A DNA stretch of 64,000 nucleotides from Thalassospira marina (GCF_002844375.1 NZ_CP024199.1:1128001-1192000); one strand, 5' to 3'. Shown: positions 33,298 to 43,312, counted from the stretch's first letter. Numbers and translations: made by a program. The notes: generated by a model not told the origin, from the sequence alone.

Positions 33298-35298
33298 GTG
33301 CAACTGACGAAGCAGTTTGCAAGCTTTGTTGATCTGTTCCGGCTGCACCGCGACCGCCCGGAACTTTTGCGCGCGCAGGTAAAGGGCCTGACGCGGCAGA
33401 TACCCATGATGTATCTGCTGCTGGTGACCAATTCCATTGCCCTTAGTTATACCCATTATGGGCAGGCGCCGTTTTTTCTAACGGTTGTTTTTCCTGCATT
33501 CCTGTCGATTGTCTGCCTGATGCGTTCGGTAAGCTGGATCCGGGCGAAGGCGGTGCTTGATGACCCTGATGCGATTATTGGCGTGCTGCAGCGCATTCGC
33601 ATCATGTCGGTTGTTGTCAGTATCATGTTCACCCTGTGGGGCCTGGCGCTTTATTATTACGGTGATGATTTGCACCGGGGGCATGTGGCGTATTTTGCCT
33701 CGATCACGGCAGTTGGCTGTATCTTTTGCCTGTTTCAGTTTCCTGCGGCGGCAATGTCGGTTGTGATCGTTGTGCTGGGCACCTATGTCGGCTTTTTTGC
33801 CTTTAACGGGTCGGCGATTTATGTGGCGATATCGCTGAATATGGCGACGGTTCTTGCCGTGATCATTTATTTCATCCGCAATTACTATTCGTCCTTTTCC
33901 GCATTGTTGCAGTCGCGGATCGTGCTGGAAGAACAGCATCGCCAGACCCTGGAATTAAGCCAGCAAAACGAAAAACTGGCCCATTGTGATGCCCTGACCG
34001 GCCTTGCCAATCGCCGTGATTATTTCAATTTCCTCAATGCGAAAATTGCCGATGCCGAAAAATGCATGGCCCTAAAGGACCATAAGGCCGGGGATGGCAA
34101 ATTTGCGGTGTTCCTGATTGATCTGGATGGTTTCAAGCCGGTTAATGATGTGCATGGCCATCTGGTTGGCGATGAAATTTTGATCAGTGCCGGTAAACGC
34201 ATATGCGAGGCCCTAGGGGCAGGGGGCTATGTCGCCCGTCTTGGCGGCGATGAATTTGGTGTCATCCTCGATGATTACGAAAACGAAGCCACGCTGGAAA
34301 AGCTGTCTTCGCAAATTTGTGTCAGCCTGCATCGCCCGTTTGATTGTGCCGGTGGGTCGGTGCAACTTTCGGCAACGGTGGGTATTGCAACATTCCCAGC
34401 CGCGGCGCGCAGTGCCATTGGCCTGTTTGAACGGGCTGATTTTGCCCTTTATCATGCCAAGCGCAATGACCGGGGCACGGCCGTTTTGTTTGCCGCGCGC
34501 CATGAAACCATCATTCGCCAGGAATCCCGGATCGAACAGGGCTTGCGCCAGGCTGATCTGGAAACGGAATTATCGCTGGTTTTTCAGCCGGTTTATAACC
34601 TTGCCACCGGCGATATTTATTCGGTCGAGGCCTTGGCGCGCTGGAACAACCCGGAACTGGGATTTGTTCCGCCTGATGTGTTTTTCCCCATGGCGGAAAA
34701 AACTGGCCGGGTTAATGATTTGACCCGAACCCTGTTTAACCGCCTGTTGGCCGAGGTCGCAACCTGGCCCGAACATATCGGTTTTTCATTTAACCTTTCT
34801 GCGCATGACCTGGCCATTTCAGACATGATGAACTGGCTGATTGCGCGGATCGAACAATCGGGTATTGCGCCAAAACGCATTACCTTTGAAGTCACCGAAA
34901 CCGCCATTTTGCGCGATTTTGACGCCGCCCGTCACCATATTGACCGGCTGCGCCAATGTGGTGCGCGTGTTGCGCTTGATGATTTCGGGATCGGTTTTTC
35001 CAGCCTGCGCTATATCCATGAACTTGATATCGACTGTCTTAAAATCGATCGCAGTTTTATCACCCCGATTGTGACCAACCCGCGCAGCCAAAGCATTGTT
35101 AAAACCGTTTTCGACATGTGCGAAAACTTTGGCATTGATTGCGTGGTGGAAGGCGTTGAAACTGCCGAACAGTGCGATGTGCTGCGCCATTTTGGCGCGC
35201 GTTATGCCCAGGGTTATCTGTTTGCCCGCCCGGCTGCAAAATTCTCGTTTGATCCGCTGGTGTCAGTGCTCGCTGCATCGGTTCGGGCCGGGGGATGA
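33298..35298 (+). CDS. Membrane GGDEF-EAL protein (c-di-GMP synthesis/hydrolysis)
   Basis: 666 residues from GTG 33298, chosen because GAGAG (33286-33290) lies 7 nt upstream and the longer frame (to 33127) reads poorly. Five or six membrane helices (about 35-200) form the sensor, a short coiled linker follows, then GGDEF ('LTGLANRRDYF', intact RLGGDEFG) and EAL ('SVEALARW', 'EVTETA', 'DDFGIGFSSL', 'LKIDRSFI', 'EGVETAEQ'). Both active sites look complete, so it could make or degrade c-di-GMP according to signal. It opens a signalling-rich block. Confidence 0.9.
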   Translation: MQLTKQFASFVDLFRLHRDRPELLRAQVKGLTRQIPMMYLLLVTNSIALSYTHYGQAPFFLTVVFPAFLSIVCLMRSVSWIRAKAVLDDPDAIIGVLQRIRIMSVVVSIMFTLWGLALYYYGDDLHRGHVAYFASITAVGCIFCLFQFPAAAMSVVIVVLGTYVGFFAFNGSAIYVAISLNMATVLAVIIYFIRNYYSSFSALLQSRIVLEEQHRQTLELSQQNEKLAHCDALTGLANRRDYFNFLNAKIADAEKCMALKDHKAGDGKFAVFLIDLDGFKPVNDVHGHLVGDEILISAGKRICEALGAGGYVARLGGDEFGVILDDYENEATLEKLSSQICVSLHRPFDCAGGSVQLSATVGIATFPAAARSAIGLFERADFALYHAKRNDRGTAVLFAARHETIIRQESRIEQGLRQADLETELSLVFQPVYNLATGDIYSVEALARWNNPELGFVPPDVFFPMAEKTGRVNDLTRTLFNRLLAEVATWPEHIGFSFNLSAHDLAISDMMNWLIARIEQSGIAPKRITFEVTETAILRDFDAARHHIDRLRQCGARVALDDFGIGFSSLRYIHELDIDCLKIDRSFITPIVTNPRSQSIVKTVFDMCENFGIDCVVEGVETAEQCDVLRHFGARYAQGYLFARPAAKFSFDPLVSVLAASVRAGG

Positions 35299-35612
35299 CT
35301 AGGAATTGATCACGACGCCCCATCGGCTTGGCACGGGTATTACGGAGTATGTGACACCGTATTTCACATCATTTGCCCGTCGATGGTGTGTTGATCTGGT
35401 GGTTGTTGGTAATTTATTGAATTTAAAAGTAAATTTTAATCATGCCGGTTTAAGTGGGCCTGATTTCCCGCGTCGTTTTGCTTTCGGGCTGCATCGGATG
35501 TTTTCGGGTGCCGTAAGTCATTGAAGCGACTCGTAAAATTTTTCATCGTTGCCTGATTCCTGCCGAGTCGCTACCATCACCCAACTTTATGTGCACGCAG
35601 GGTGCTTGGCAA
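35299..35612. other. 314-bp intergenic region before the TPR gene
   Basis: AT-rich, no gene. It holds a 9-bp inverted repeat AGCGACTCG (35525-35533) / CGAGTCGCT (35564-35572) 40 bp before the TPR start. Confidence 0.4.
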
Positions 35613-36302
35613 ATGGCGCAACCGCAGCCGGTATTTCACACCGCATTGTCGCGAAACGGGCAGGTCATGGACCTGGCGCCTGAAACGCGTTCGCGCCTGC
35701 GTCAAATGATCGATGATTTACCTGATATTCCTGCCCGCTTGCGGGTGATGGGGCATGGCCTTCTGGATATGGGTTTGGTGGATCTGGCGCTGGAATGTTT
35801 CGGACGTGCGCTTCTGGCCGATGATCTGGACGATGCCACGCATCTGGGGCTGGTGCGGACCTATCTGTTAAAAGGTAATCGTGATCAGGCAGTGGCGCAT
35901 CTGGAAATTGCCATCAGCTTGCGCCCTGAAATGCGCGATTTGCGGGTTATTCTGGCCGACCTTTTGTGTAACAGCCTGCATTTGCGCCGTGCGCTGGACC
36001 AACTGGCACAGGTTTTGGCCGATGAACCCGGCCATGCGGGGGCGCGCCGCGGCCTTGCCAATATCCTGCATGCTTTTGCAGCCGGGGCGGATAAAACGGC
36101 ACGTCACGATGATGTTAAAACCTTGCCCTCACTCGCCGCGCCAATGGCGATGGGCAGCATGGTGGCAAAGAAGCCGGTTATTTCCGGTGGTGTCATGGTT
36201 TGGCAGGAACAGGCCGCCAGCCAGATTGAAGTGAAACGGCACAATGGCCCGGCACAGGCCTGGTATTGGTGCGAGCCAACCCATCCGGCCACCCGCCCGT
36301 AA
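35613..36302 (+). CDS. TPR-repeat protein
   Basis: 229 residues from ATG 35613 (an in-frame ATG at 35589 lacks a ribosome site). Helical repeats at about 40-150 ('LVDLALECFGRALLADDLDDA', 'NRDQAVAHLEIAISLRPEM', 'LRRALDQLAQVLADEPGHA') form about three TPR units; the tail is Ala/Lys-rich. No signal peptide, so probably a cytoplasmic scaffold. It is convergent with the PP2C gene and lies in the c-di-GMP/partner-switch block. Confidence 0.8.
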   Translation: MAQPQPVFHTALSRNGQVMDLAPETRSRLRQMIDDLPDIPARLRVMGHGLLDMGLVDLALECFGRALLADDLDDATHLGLVRTYLLKGNRDQAVAHLEIAISLRPEMRDLRVILADLLCNSLHLRRALDQLAQVLADEPGHAGARRGLANILHAFAAGADKTARHDDVKTLPSLAAPMAMGSMVAKKPVISGGVMVWQEQAASQIEVKRHNGPAQAWYWCEPTHPATRP

Positions 36303-36388
36303 ATTGGCGATCGTTTCAGCGATGTGGTCGCAAAGCTGTTGGGGCGACCATACCGAACGATCCTGGCCCCGTTAGCAAATGCAGCCTG

Positions 36389-38608
36389 TTATCGCCCCTG
36401 TACCGTTTGGGGTTGCAGTGTGATCAGCGTGAAATCGTCGTTAAGTTCGCGCGGGGTGTGGTCATAGAAATAATCGGTCACCTGCGATGCCAGATCGCCG
36501 CTGCCACCGGGACGGATCATGATATTGTGCAACACATCGCGCAGGCGTTCGGGTTCCAGCATGTTGCCATCGTTTAGCGGCGTTTCGATCAGCGCGTCGC
36601 TATAAAGCATCAGGAAACAGTCATCGCAAAAGGGGGTTTCGCGGGTTTCATAACGGGCATCGTTGGTAATGCCCAGAGGCACACCCGACCCGTTGAGAAA
36701 TTCAAAATCCTGGCCGTTATTTTTGCCGATAATCGGTGATGTTGAAGCGGCACAGGCATATTGAAACAGCGCCTTTTTGCGGTCGATAATACCATACAGC
36801 ATGGTGGCATATTGCCCGACCGGCAGCAGGCGTTTTAGCTGCACATTTAGCGATTCAAGATAGCTGCCGGGATCGTGAAGGTCTTCATCTTCCGACCACA
36901 TCAGTGAATGAAGACGGAAGGTATTAAGGGCCGCGCCAATGCCATGCCCGGCGAAATCGACCAGATAAATCGCCAGTCTGTCCTTATCAAGCGGGGCAAG
37001 GCCCCAGATATCGCCGCCCAGTTCCGATGACATCTGGAAGGTTGCGCTGATCGACAGGCCATAATCGCGGCCCACAGTACGGTAATAATCCGGGCGGGGA
37101 ACCAGCATGGCCTGCATATCGTGCGCCAGCACCAGTTCAGACTGGGTTCTGTCGCGATAGGCACGCAACTGTTTGACCAGAATGCGATGTTCCAGATGGA
37201 TGCGCACACGCGCCAGCAATTCCGATTTATTGAGAGGTTTTAAGATCAGGTCCGTCGCGCCATCCTGGAAGATGCGGGTGCGGCCTTCATTTTCCTCCAG
37301 CGCTGTTTGCGCGATGATGGGGATATCGAAAAATTCGGGATCAGCGCGGATTTCCTTGCACACACCATAACCATCCATGCCAGGCATGATGATGTCGAGA
37401 ATGATCAGATCGGGCTGTTTTTGGCGTACCTGTTCGATGGCATCATTGCCATCACGTGCGAAAATAAGGTTGGTGAAACCATCAGCGCGTAAATAGGACG
37501 CGACAATTTCACGCGAAATCATGGTGTCATCGGCAATCAGGATGCGTGCCTGATGCAGTTCGGACAGATCGGTGTTTTCACCGGCAAAGGGCCTGGTTGA
37601 TACACCCGTTGCCGAGGGGCGTGGCCGCTGGCTGGCTCCGGCTGATATGTTGGTTTGCATATTTGCCGGGGTGGGTGTTGCCACATGCTGGGTTTGGCTG
37701 CCGGTTGATGCCGTTATCGGTGGCGGGGACAGGATGCTTGATGTGCTGTGCAGGTTATCTGCGCTGCCCATTGTGGGTTCGGCATTGGCCGAAACACCGG
37801 AAAAACGCATGCGGATGGTGCGGCCGCCGCGTTCAAATTGCAGGTCGTGGCACAGGGTTTTGATAAGGGACAAGCCACGGCCAAAGGTGGAATCACTGCC
37901 TGGCATGGCGCGCAGATCGGTATGTTGCGGCGGGGTAAAGCCGCGCCCCTGATCATGGATGAAAATTTCAACCCCGCCGGTTTCAAGCTGGCGCGCTGCC
38001 AGAATAATCGCGCGATTGCCAAAGGTGGGATCGGCCAGACGTTCGCGGGTGGTTTGTTCGAGGGCGTTGAACTTTTCCATTGATAGATGGCCGGTGGTGT
38101 CAATTTCCATATTGCCGTGTAACAGCGAATTGGAAAAAGCCTCCTGCACCGCGATTTCAAGGGTGGGGGCAATTTTGTCATGCAGGACACCGCGCCGGCG
38201 CAAGGCGGTAACAAATTTGCGGGCAATGGGCAGGTGATAGGCGCTTTGGGTGGAAAGACAGGCCAGAAGGTCCCATTGCGGGCCGGGAAACGGGCGGCGC
38301 AGCGGGCTTAAATCGCCCAGATCAAGCCCGTCAAAGGCCTCGATGAAATAATTGCAATTAAGCCGGGGCAGGGCGCCAAGCCAGTCGGGTGTCACAAGAT
38401 TGGGCAAAAAACAGGCCTGAAACCGTGTTTCGCGCGGGAAATCTTCAATACCGGTGCCATGAACGAAACGGGTGTCGGATACATCTTCGGGGATGAAAAG
38501 ATCGGGGCCGAAGGTGATGCGCTTGGCGGTTTCAAGGCTGGCATTGCCGGCAACGGCGACGCGATGGGTCATCGGTGCTGAAGTCGGCAGGGCGGTATTG
38601 GCAGACAT
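36389..38608 (-). CDS. Partner-switch regulator: HATPase - receiver - PP2C (SpoIIE) phosphatase
   Basis: 739 residues. An N-terminal GHKL kinase domain of RsbW type (about 100-270) has N-box 'VQEAFSNSLLHGN', G1 'HDQGRGF' and G2 'GRGLSLIKTL'. A low-complexity linker leads to a receiver ('RILIADDTMISREIV', phospho-Asp in 'LIILDIIMPGMDG', 'LKPLNK', about 350-470). A C-terminal SpoIIE/PP2C phosphatase follows ('GGDIWGLAPLDKD', 'YLVDFAGHGIGAA', 'NDDFTLITL'). The kinase should phosphorylate and the phosphatase dephosphorylate the STAS protein encoded just upstream, with the receiver setting the balance. The order ATPase-REC-PP2C differs from the commoner REC-PP2C-ATPase. Confidence 0.88.
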   Translation of the reverse strand: MSANTALPTSAPMTHRVAVAGNASLETAKRITFGPDLFIPEDVSDTRFVHGTGIEDFPRETRFQACFLPNLVTPDWLGALPRLNCNYFIEAFDGLDLGDLSPLRRPFPGPQWDLLACLSTQSAYHLPIARKFVTALRRRGVLHDKIAPTLEIAVQEAFSNSLLHGNMEIDTTGHLSMEKFNALEQTTRERLADPTFGNRAIILAARQLETGGVEIFIHDQGRGFTPPQHTDLRAMPGSDSTFGRGLSLIKTLCHDLQFERGGRTIRMRFSGVSANAEPTMGSADNLHSTSSILSPPPITASTGSQTQHVATPTPANMQTNISAGASQRPRPSATGVSTRPFAGENTDLSELHQARILIADDTMISREIVASYLRADGFTNLIFARDGNDAIEQVRQKQPDLIILDIIMPGMDGYGVCKEIRADPEFFDIPIIAQTALEENEGRTRIFQDGATDLILKPLNKSELLARVRIHLEHRILVKQLRAYRDRTQSELVLAHDMQAMLVPRPDYYRTVGRDYGLSISATFQMSSELGGDIWGLAPLDKDRLAIYLVDFAGHGIGAALNTFRLHSLMWSEDEDLHDPGSYLESLNVQLKRLLPVGQYATMLYGIIDRKKALFQYACAASTSPIIGKNNGQDFEFLNGSGVPLGITNDARYETRETPFCDDCFLMLYSDALIETPLNDGNMLEPERLRDVLHNIMIRPGGSGDLASQVTDYFYDHTPRELNDDFTLITLQPQTVQGR

Positions 38609-38611
38609 TGC

Positions 38612-38917
38612 TTAGTCTTCCATCTGGAAAAGCGTATCGAAACGGGCGACTTCCAGCATCCGTTTCACCTGGCCTTTGGCACCGCGCAGGATAACGGTGG
38701 CGCGGTTCTTTTCGCCTTCATCGCGTGCAAGCAACAACATGCCCAAACCGGCGGAATCAATAAATTCAATGCCGGAAAGATCAAACACCTGGGTCGCGGA
38801 GGATTGCGCCGAAAGTTCATCGATCAGTTTGCGAAAAACCGCGTGATCGCTAAATGTAAAGCGGCCGGTCATTTCGGTCGTAATGGTGGTGTCGTTCTGC
38901 TGCGTCTTATAATTCAC
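38612..38917 (-). CDS. STAS-domain anti-sigma-factor antagonist
   Basis: 101 residues from GTG 38917, preceded by AGGAGGA at 7 nt; the frame extends further upstream (to 39172) but without a comparable site. STAS signature 'VFDLSGIEFIDSAGLGMLLLA', with the serine of DSAGLG as phospho-acceptor. Its gene stops 3 bp before the kinase/phosphatase start, so the two form a partner-switching pair, RsbV-like or HsbA-like. Confidence 0.9.
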   Translation of the reverse strand: MNYKTQQNDTTITTEMTGRFTFSDHAVFRKLIDELSAQSSATQVFDLSGIEFIDSAGLGMLLLARDEGEKNRATVILRGAKGQVKRMLEVARFDTLFQMED

Positions 38918-39192
38918 GCTGTCTTCCTCCTGATCGGACGTGCCGCCACAAAAATATTTCGAAAATCTTTCAATTGCCGGGTTATATTTTAGCCGAAATT
39001 TCTGTCTTCGCCTATATTCGGTCATATGAAGTTTTGTGCACACATCGCAGCAACCCAAAGCCCTAGACTGCCAGAAAAGATAATATCCAGATATATGATT
39101 TTTAAGACTGTTTGCGCTAAAAACTTCCCCCGTGATCCTGGCGTTTGATATTGTCGTTGCGCGCGTCGCCACTCAAGGATGTAGTCACCAGC

Positions 39193-40809
39193 ATGGCAGC
39201 CCCCAATGCCCGCATTCTGATTGTTGAAGATACCCTGTCACTGGCACGGGTTTATCAGGATTATTTGCGCGTTGACGGGCACAGGATTGAACATGTTGGC
39301 ACCGGGCGTGATGCCATCAACCTTTTGCGGCAGAACAGCTTTGATGTGGCGATCCTTGATTTGCTGTTGCCCGACATGGATGGGCGCGATGTGTTGCGCA
39401 TGGCGCATGATGTTTCCCCCCATACCCAGATCATTGTGATTACGGCGCACGGGTCGGTTAATGTTGCGGTTGAGGCAATGCGCGATGGTGCCTATGACTT
39501 TTTGTTAAAGCCCTTTACGGCGGAAAAGTTGCGATTCACCGTGCTGGATGCCCTGAAAAACCAGCGTGATGGCGCAAAAAACCGGGCAGAACCGGGCGTG
39601 AATGATGGCGGGGATGAAAACCCGCGCCGGGCTGTTTTTGGCGACGGCATAAACGGCGAGGAAGCCCGCAAATATTTTGATTTTATTGGCGCGTCCGACA
39701 CGATGCGCGGTATTTACCGCATCATTGATTCTGCCGCCCCCAGCCGGGCCACGGTTTTTATTACCGGTGAAAGCGGCACGGGCAAGGAACTGGCCGCAGA
39801 GGCCATTCACCGCCGAAGCGAGCGGGCCAATGCGCCGTTTATTCCGCTAAACTGTGGTGCGATCCCCAAGGATTTGATGGAAAGCGAAATTTTCGGTCAC
39901 GTCAAAGGGGCCTTTACCGGTGCGGTGGTGGACCGCGAAGGGGCCGCGCACCGGGCGGCCAATGGCACCCTGTTTCTTGATGAAATCTGCGAAATGGATC
40001 TGGAGCTGCAAACCAAGCTGTTGCGATTTATCCAGACGGGCACCTTTCAAAAGGTGGGTGGCAGTTCGCTTGAAACAGTTGATGTGCGTTTTGTCTGTGC
40101 GACCAACCGCGACCCGCTGGAAGAAGTGCGCGCCGGGCGTTTTCGCGAGGATTTATATTATCGCCTGCATGTAATTCCGCTGCATATGCCGCCTTTGCGC
40201 GATCGCGGGCATGACGTTTTGCAGATCGCGAATTTTTACCTGCAACGGTTTTCCAGCGAAGAAGGCCGCGATTTCAAACGGTTTTCGCCCGATGTTGCGG
40301 ACCTGTTTTCGCGTTATTCCTGGCCGGGCAATATTCGTCAGTTACAAAATATCATCCGTAATATTGTGGTGCTGAATAACGGGCCGGAAGTGGTGATGTC
40401 GATGGTGCCACGCCCGGTCAGCAATTTTGGCCTTGAAGGGTCGCTGGTTAATGGCTCGATCGAGGCACCGCCGCCGCACCCGGTTGTGTCGGTTGATATG
40501 GCCGATGGGGACCGGTTGTGGATGGATGACCCCGAAGCGCTGGCCTTTTTATCGGGCAAGCAGATGCAGCAGCCTCCAAGTGGGGCCGGTTTGGGCATTT
40601 TTGCCGCAAGGCCGGCGCGTGCCCGCGATAAAAATAACGGTGCGGGCCGCGGTATCGAAGCCATTCGGCCGTTATGGATGGTGGAAAAAGACGCGATTGA
40701 AGACGCCATTGATCGCTGTGATGGCTCCATCCCCCGCGCAGCCGAGGCACTGGGGGTCAGCCCATCAACCATCTATCGCAAAAAGCAGTCCTGGGAAGAA
40801 ATCGGTTAG
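39193..40809 (+). CDS. NtrC-family sigma54-dependent response regulator
   Basis: 538 residues from ATG 39193 (in-frame TTG 39145 is weaker). Receiver (5-120, 'LIVEDTLSLARVYQDYL', phospho-Asp in 'AILDLLLPDMDGRD'), AAA+ domain (Walker A GESGTGKE, sigma54-contact loop GAFTGA, Walker B 'TLFLDEICEMD', 'WPGNIRQLQN') and a Fis-type HTH ('IPRAAEALGVSPSTIYRKK'). An 80-residue linker separates AAA+ from HTH. LuxO-like architecture. It is divergent from the STAS/phosphatase pair and has no adjacent dedicated kinase; the hybrid kinase at 43313 is a possible partner. Confidence 0.92.
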   Translation: MAAPNARILIVEDTLSLARVYQDYLRVDGHRIEHVGTGRDAINLLRQNSFDVAILDLLLPDMDGRDVLRMAHDVSPHTQIIVITAHGSVNVAVEAMRDGAYDFLLKPFTAEKLRFTVLDALKNQRDGAKNRAEPGVNDGGDENPRRAVFGDGINGEEARKYFDFIGASDTMRGIYRIIDSAAPSRATVFITGESGTGKELAAEAIHRRSERANAPFIPLNCGAIPKDLMESEIFGHVKGAFTGAVVDREGAAHRAANGTLFLDEICEMDLELQTKLLRFIQTGTFQKVGGSSLETVDVRFVCATNRDPLEEVRAGRFREDLYYRLHVIPLHMPPLRDRGHDVLQIANFYLQRFSSEEGRDFKRFSPDVADLFSRYSWPGNIRQLQNIIRNIVVLNNGPEVVMSMVPRPVSNFGLEGSLVNGSIEAPPPHPVVSVDMADGDRLWMDDPEALAFLSGKQMQQPPSGAGLGIFAARPARARDKNNGAGRGIEAIRPLWMVEKDAIEDAIDRCDGSIPRAAEALGVSPSTIYRKKQSWEEIG

Positions 40810-40882
40810 GCTTTGCTTGCATCGGCGGGCTTTTGGGGCTGGCGTTGTTCTGCTTTGTGGTGCCGGGACCGTCTGGGCGCTA

Positions 40883-42040
40883 TCAGCCCAACATTTGAAA
40901 ATCAGCCAGCGCCGTTGCAAGACGGTCCATATTTGCCTGCGTGCCGGGCAGGCCAAAACGTAACCAGTTTGGCGCATGGACAAAGCCGCGTACCCAAATG
41001 CCGCGTTGCGCCAGATGTTGTTGCAAAGCAGGCAGGCTGGGCCCGGCATAAAGGCGTAACAGGTCCGTACCGCCAAGCAGTTTGGCACCCGTACCCGTGG
41101 CGCGAAGCACCTGTTCATCCAGCCAGTTTGCCTGGTGGTGCAAATTTTCGCGGGTTTGCTGCTGCCAGTTTTTGTCGGCCAGTGCCTGTGTTGCAATATG
41201 CAGGGCCGGGCCGGGGACCGACCAGGGTCCAAGCCTGTCGGCCAGATCGGCAATCAGGGCAGGTGCCCCGACAGCAAACCCAACACGCATCCCTGCCAGC
41301 CCAAAGAATTTACCGAAGGACCGTAAAATAACGGTGTTTTCCAGTTCGGCAATGTGCCCGCACAGGGTGTTTTCCGGGCAGGTATCGGCAAAGGCTTCGT
41401 CAAGGATCAGGTATTTGCCGCGATCCTGCAGGTGATTGGCAAAATTGCGCAGGGTTTGGGCATCCGTCACACCGCCATCGGGGTTGTTGGGGTTCACAAT
41501 GACGAAAACATCGTGGTCATCAATCACCGCTGCCAATGCAGGGTTATCATGCGGACTTTGCCAGCCTGAAGTCTCAAGGGATGTTTTGGCATCGGCATTC
41601 GCATTGGTCGGCACCATTTGCGGGTGCGCAATCAGGTGCTGGCGGGTTTGTGGGGTTGTCTGGATTTCGGTGGTGGTCATGCCAGCACGCTGCCAGGCCG
41701 GGGCATGTTCGCCGTAAGTGGGGCCCAAAACCGCAACCTTTTTGATCGGCGTTTTTGCCGCCAGCACAAAGGGCAAAAGCTGAATCAGCGCCTGTGTCCC
41801 GGGCGCGCAGACAATATGCCCGGAAACCGGAATGCCGTAATATTGTTCGGCAGCGCCGAGAACCTGTTCCAGATCGCGCGCAAGTGGCAGCCTTTGCCAA
41901 TATTCAACGGGGATATCGCCAATGTCGTAGGGCAGGGGATTAATGCCGGTCGAAAGGTCCAGCCATTGATCAAGGGCGATGCCATAACGTTTTGCCGCCA
42001 GATCGATCGCGCCACCATGATGGAAAAGGTCATCCTTCAT
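40883..42040 (-). CDS. cobD: L-threonine-O-3-phosphate decarboxylase (cobalamin side-chain)
   Basis: 385 residues from ATG 42040; the frame extends upstream without a start signal. Class I aminotransferase fold with the typical opening 'HHGGAIDLAAKRYGI...WLDLSTGINPLPYD', PLP contact 'NPNNPDGG' and the Schiff-base lysine in 'LRSFGKFFGLAGMRVGF'. It makes (R)-1-amino-2-propanol phosphate for the B12 nucleotide loop; the same gene is called cobC in the aerobic-pathway nomenclature. No other cobalamin gene or recognisable B12 riboswitch is beside it. Confidence 0.87.
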   Translation of the reverse strand: MKDDLFHHGGAIDLAAKRYGIALDQWLDLSTGINPLPYDIGDIPVEYWQRLPLARDLEQVLGAAEQYYGIPVSGHIVCAPGTQALIQLLPFVLAAKTPIKKVAVLGPTYGEHAPAWQRAGMTTTEIQTTPQTRQHLIAHPQMVPTNANADAKTSLETSGWQSPHDNPALAAVIDDHDVFVIVNPNNPDGGVTDAQTLRNFANHLQDRGKYLILDEAFADTCPENTLCGHIAELENTVILRSFGKFFGLAGMRVGFAVGAPALIADLADRLGPWSVPGPALHIATQALADKNWQQQTRENLHHQANWLDEQVLRATGTGAKLLGGTDLLRLYAGPSLPALQQHLAQRGIWVRGFVHAPNWLRFGLPGTQANMDRLATALADFQMLG

Positions 42041-42316
42041 TTTATCGGCTGCTCCGTCCTTTGGCGGTTGGTGGGGGTTATTGCCTAGCGCGCCTTGGCA
42101 AAGCTGGCAAGTGGCGTGCGGGAAAATGGTGAAGAATGACGGGCATAGACGGCATATCTGAACGGATGATATGCGCGGGCAGGGCTTGCGCCATCCCCCA
42201 ATCAGCCATATCGTCCGCCGCGGTTCGGGGCCTTGGTGTTTGCTGGTAATGTGCGTGGCCGTGTCAGTGCCGGTACCAGTGGTTACGAAGGCGGCAGCAA
42301 TACAGGATTTTCGCAT

Positions 42317-43210
42317 ATGATGACGGTTGAACAGGCCAAAAACGCCGATTTCTGGCGTGGGTTAAATCCCGGTTTGCAAATATGCGGGGTGAGTGCTTCG
42401 TCTCCTCAATTGGCAGATGCAAATACGGATGCAGCAAATGCGGCTACGGACCTGTTTGCGACAACGGATTTTTCGGCCCTTTCCGACCGGTTTTGGGACG
42501 AAGGCTATTTCCTGTTACATGATATTTTGCCAGCGGAACTTCTGGCCCGCTTGCGCGCAGCGATAGAACAGCTTATTGCCAGTGGCCTGCCGCCGGCAAT
42601 GATTTACCTGTATGACGAAGCCTGGCAGGTTTTTAGCGCCCTGCGCCCGCTTTTGACCCATTTTCTGGGCGAAAAGATTGCCCTGTTACCGCATTTCTGG
42701 GCCTGGCATGTGGACCCGCGCGACGGGGGCCGGGGCTGGCCACCACACCGGGATTATCAGGGCGAAAGTGCGATTGGCGATGACATGCTGATCAGCCTGT
42801 CGCTGTGGGTGCCGCTTTCGGATGCAACACCCGAGAATGGCTGTATGTATGTATTGCCGCGCAGTTTCGAGAGGTGGTATGATTCCCCTGTTACTAAACC
42901 TCAGGACGTTGTGTTACAGGATGTAAGGGCATTGCCAGCCGGGCCGGGGGCGGTTATGGGCTGGCGTCAGGACGTGTATCACTGGGGCAGCCGGGCATCG
43001 CGGCACGCATCTTCCCCGCGGATCAGTCTTTCGCTTGAATTTCAGAATGCGGCATTTGACCCGTTGGGCGACCCGCTTCTGGATCTTGAGACACCGCCAT
43101 CCTTTGACGAACGGCTTTTGCTGATTGCCGGGCAGTTTGAAAAATACCGGCATATGCAAAATATGGATGACGAAACCCTGGCCTGGTGCCAGGCGATATT
43201 GAAGGGCTGA
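42317..43210 (+). CDS. Phytanoyl-CoA dioxygenase (PhyH) family protein
   Basis: 297 residues from ATG 42317 with AGGA at 42304-42307. Double-stranded beta-helix of the Fe(II)/2-oxoglutarate dioxygenases: 'PPHRDYQGES' gives the His-X-Asp pair, 'VYHWGSRAS' the distal His with a following Arg. 'SLWVPLSDATPENGCMYVLPRSF' is typical. It hydroxylates an unknown small molecule. Neighbours give no substrate clue. Confidence 0.85.
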   Translation: MMTVEQAKNADFWRGLNPGLQICGVSASSPQLADANTDAANAATDLFATTDFSALSDRFWDEGYFLLHDILPAELLARLRAAIEQLIASGLPPAMIYLYDEAWQVFSALRPLLTHFLGEKIALLPHFWAWHVDPRDGGRGWPPHRDYQGESAIGDDMLISLSLWVPLSDATPENGCMYVLPRSFERWYDSPVTKPQDVVLQDVRALPAGPGAVMGWRQDVYHWGSRASRHASSPRISLSLEFQNAAFDPLGDPLLDLETPPSFDERLLLIAGQFEKYRHMQNMDDETLAWCQAILKG

Positions 43211-43312
43211 CCGGGGTTTTCGCCACAGACAGGCAAAAATGACGGAACCGGCAGAAAAACGGCATTTCCGCCGGATAAAAACAGTGTGACGTGATTGGGA
43301 ACTGGGGGATAG

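Noticed and set aside
35329..35343. Sigma54-like -24/-12 element (TGGCACG...TTAC)
   Set aside because: The essential GC of the -12 element is AC, and the nearest gene starts about 270 bp away.
42041..42316. Possible cobalamin riboswitch upstream of cobD
   Set aside because: I looked for the B12 box and conserved core on both strands and found no convincing match.
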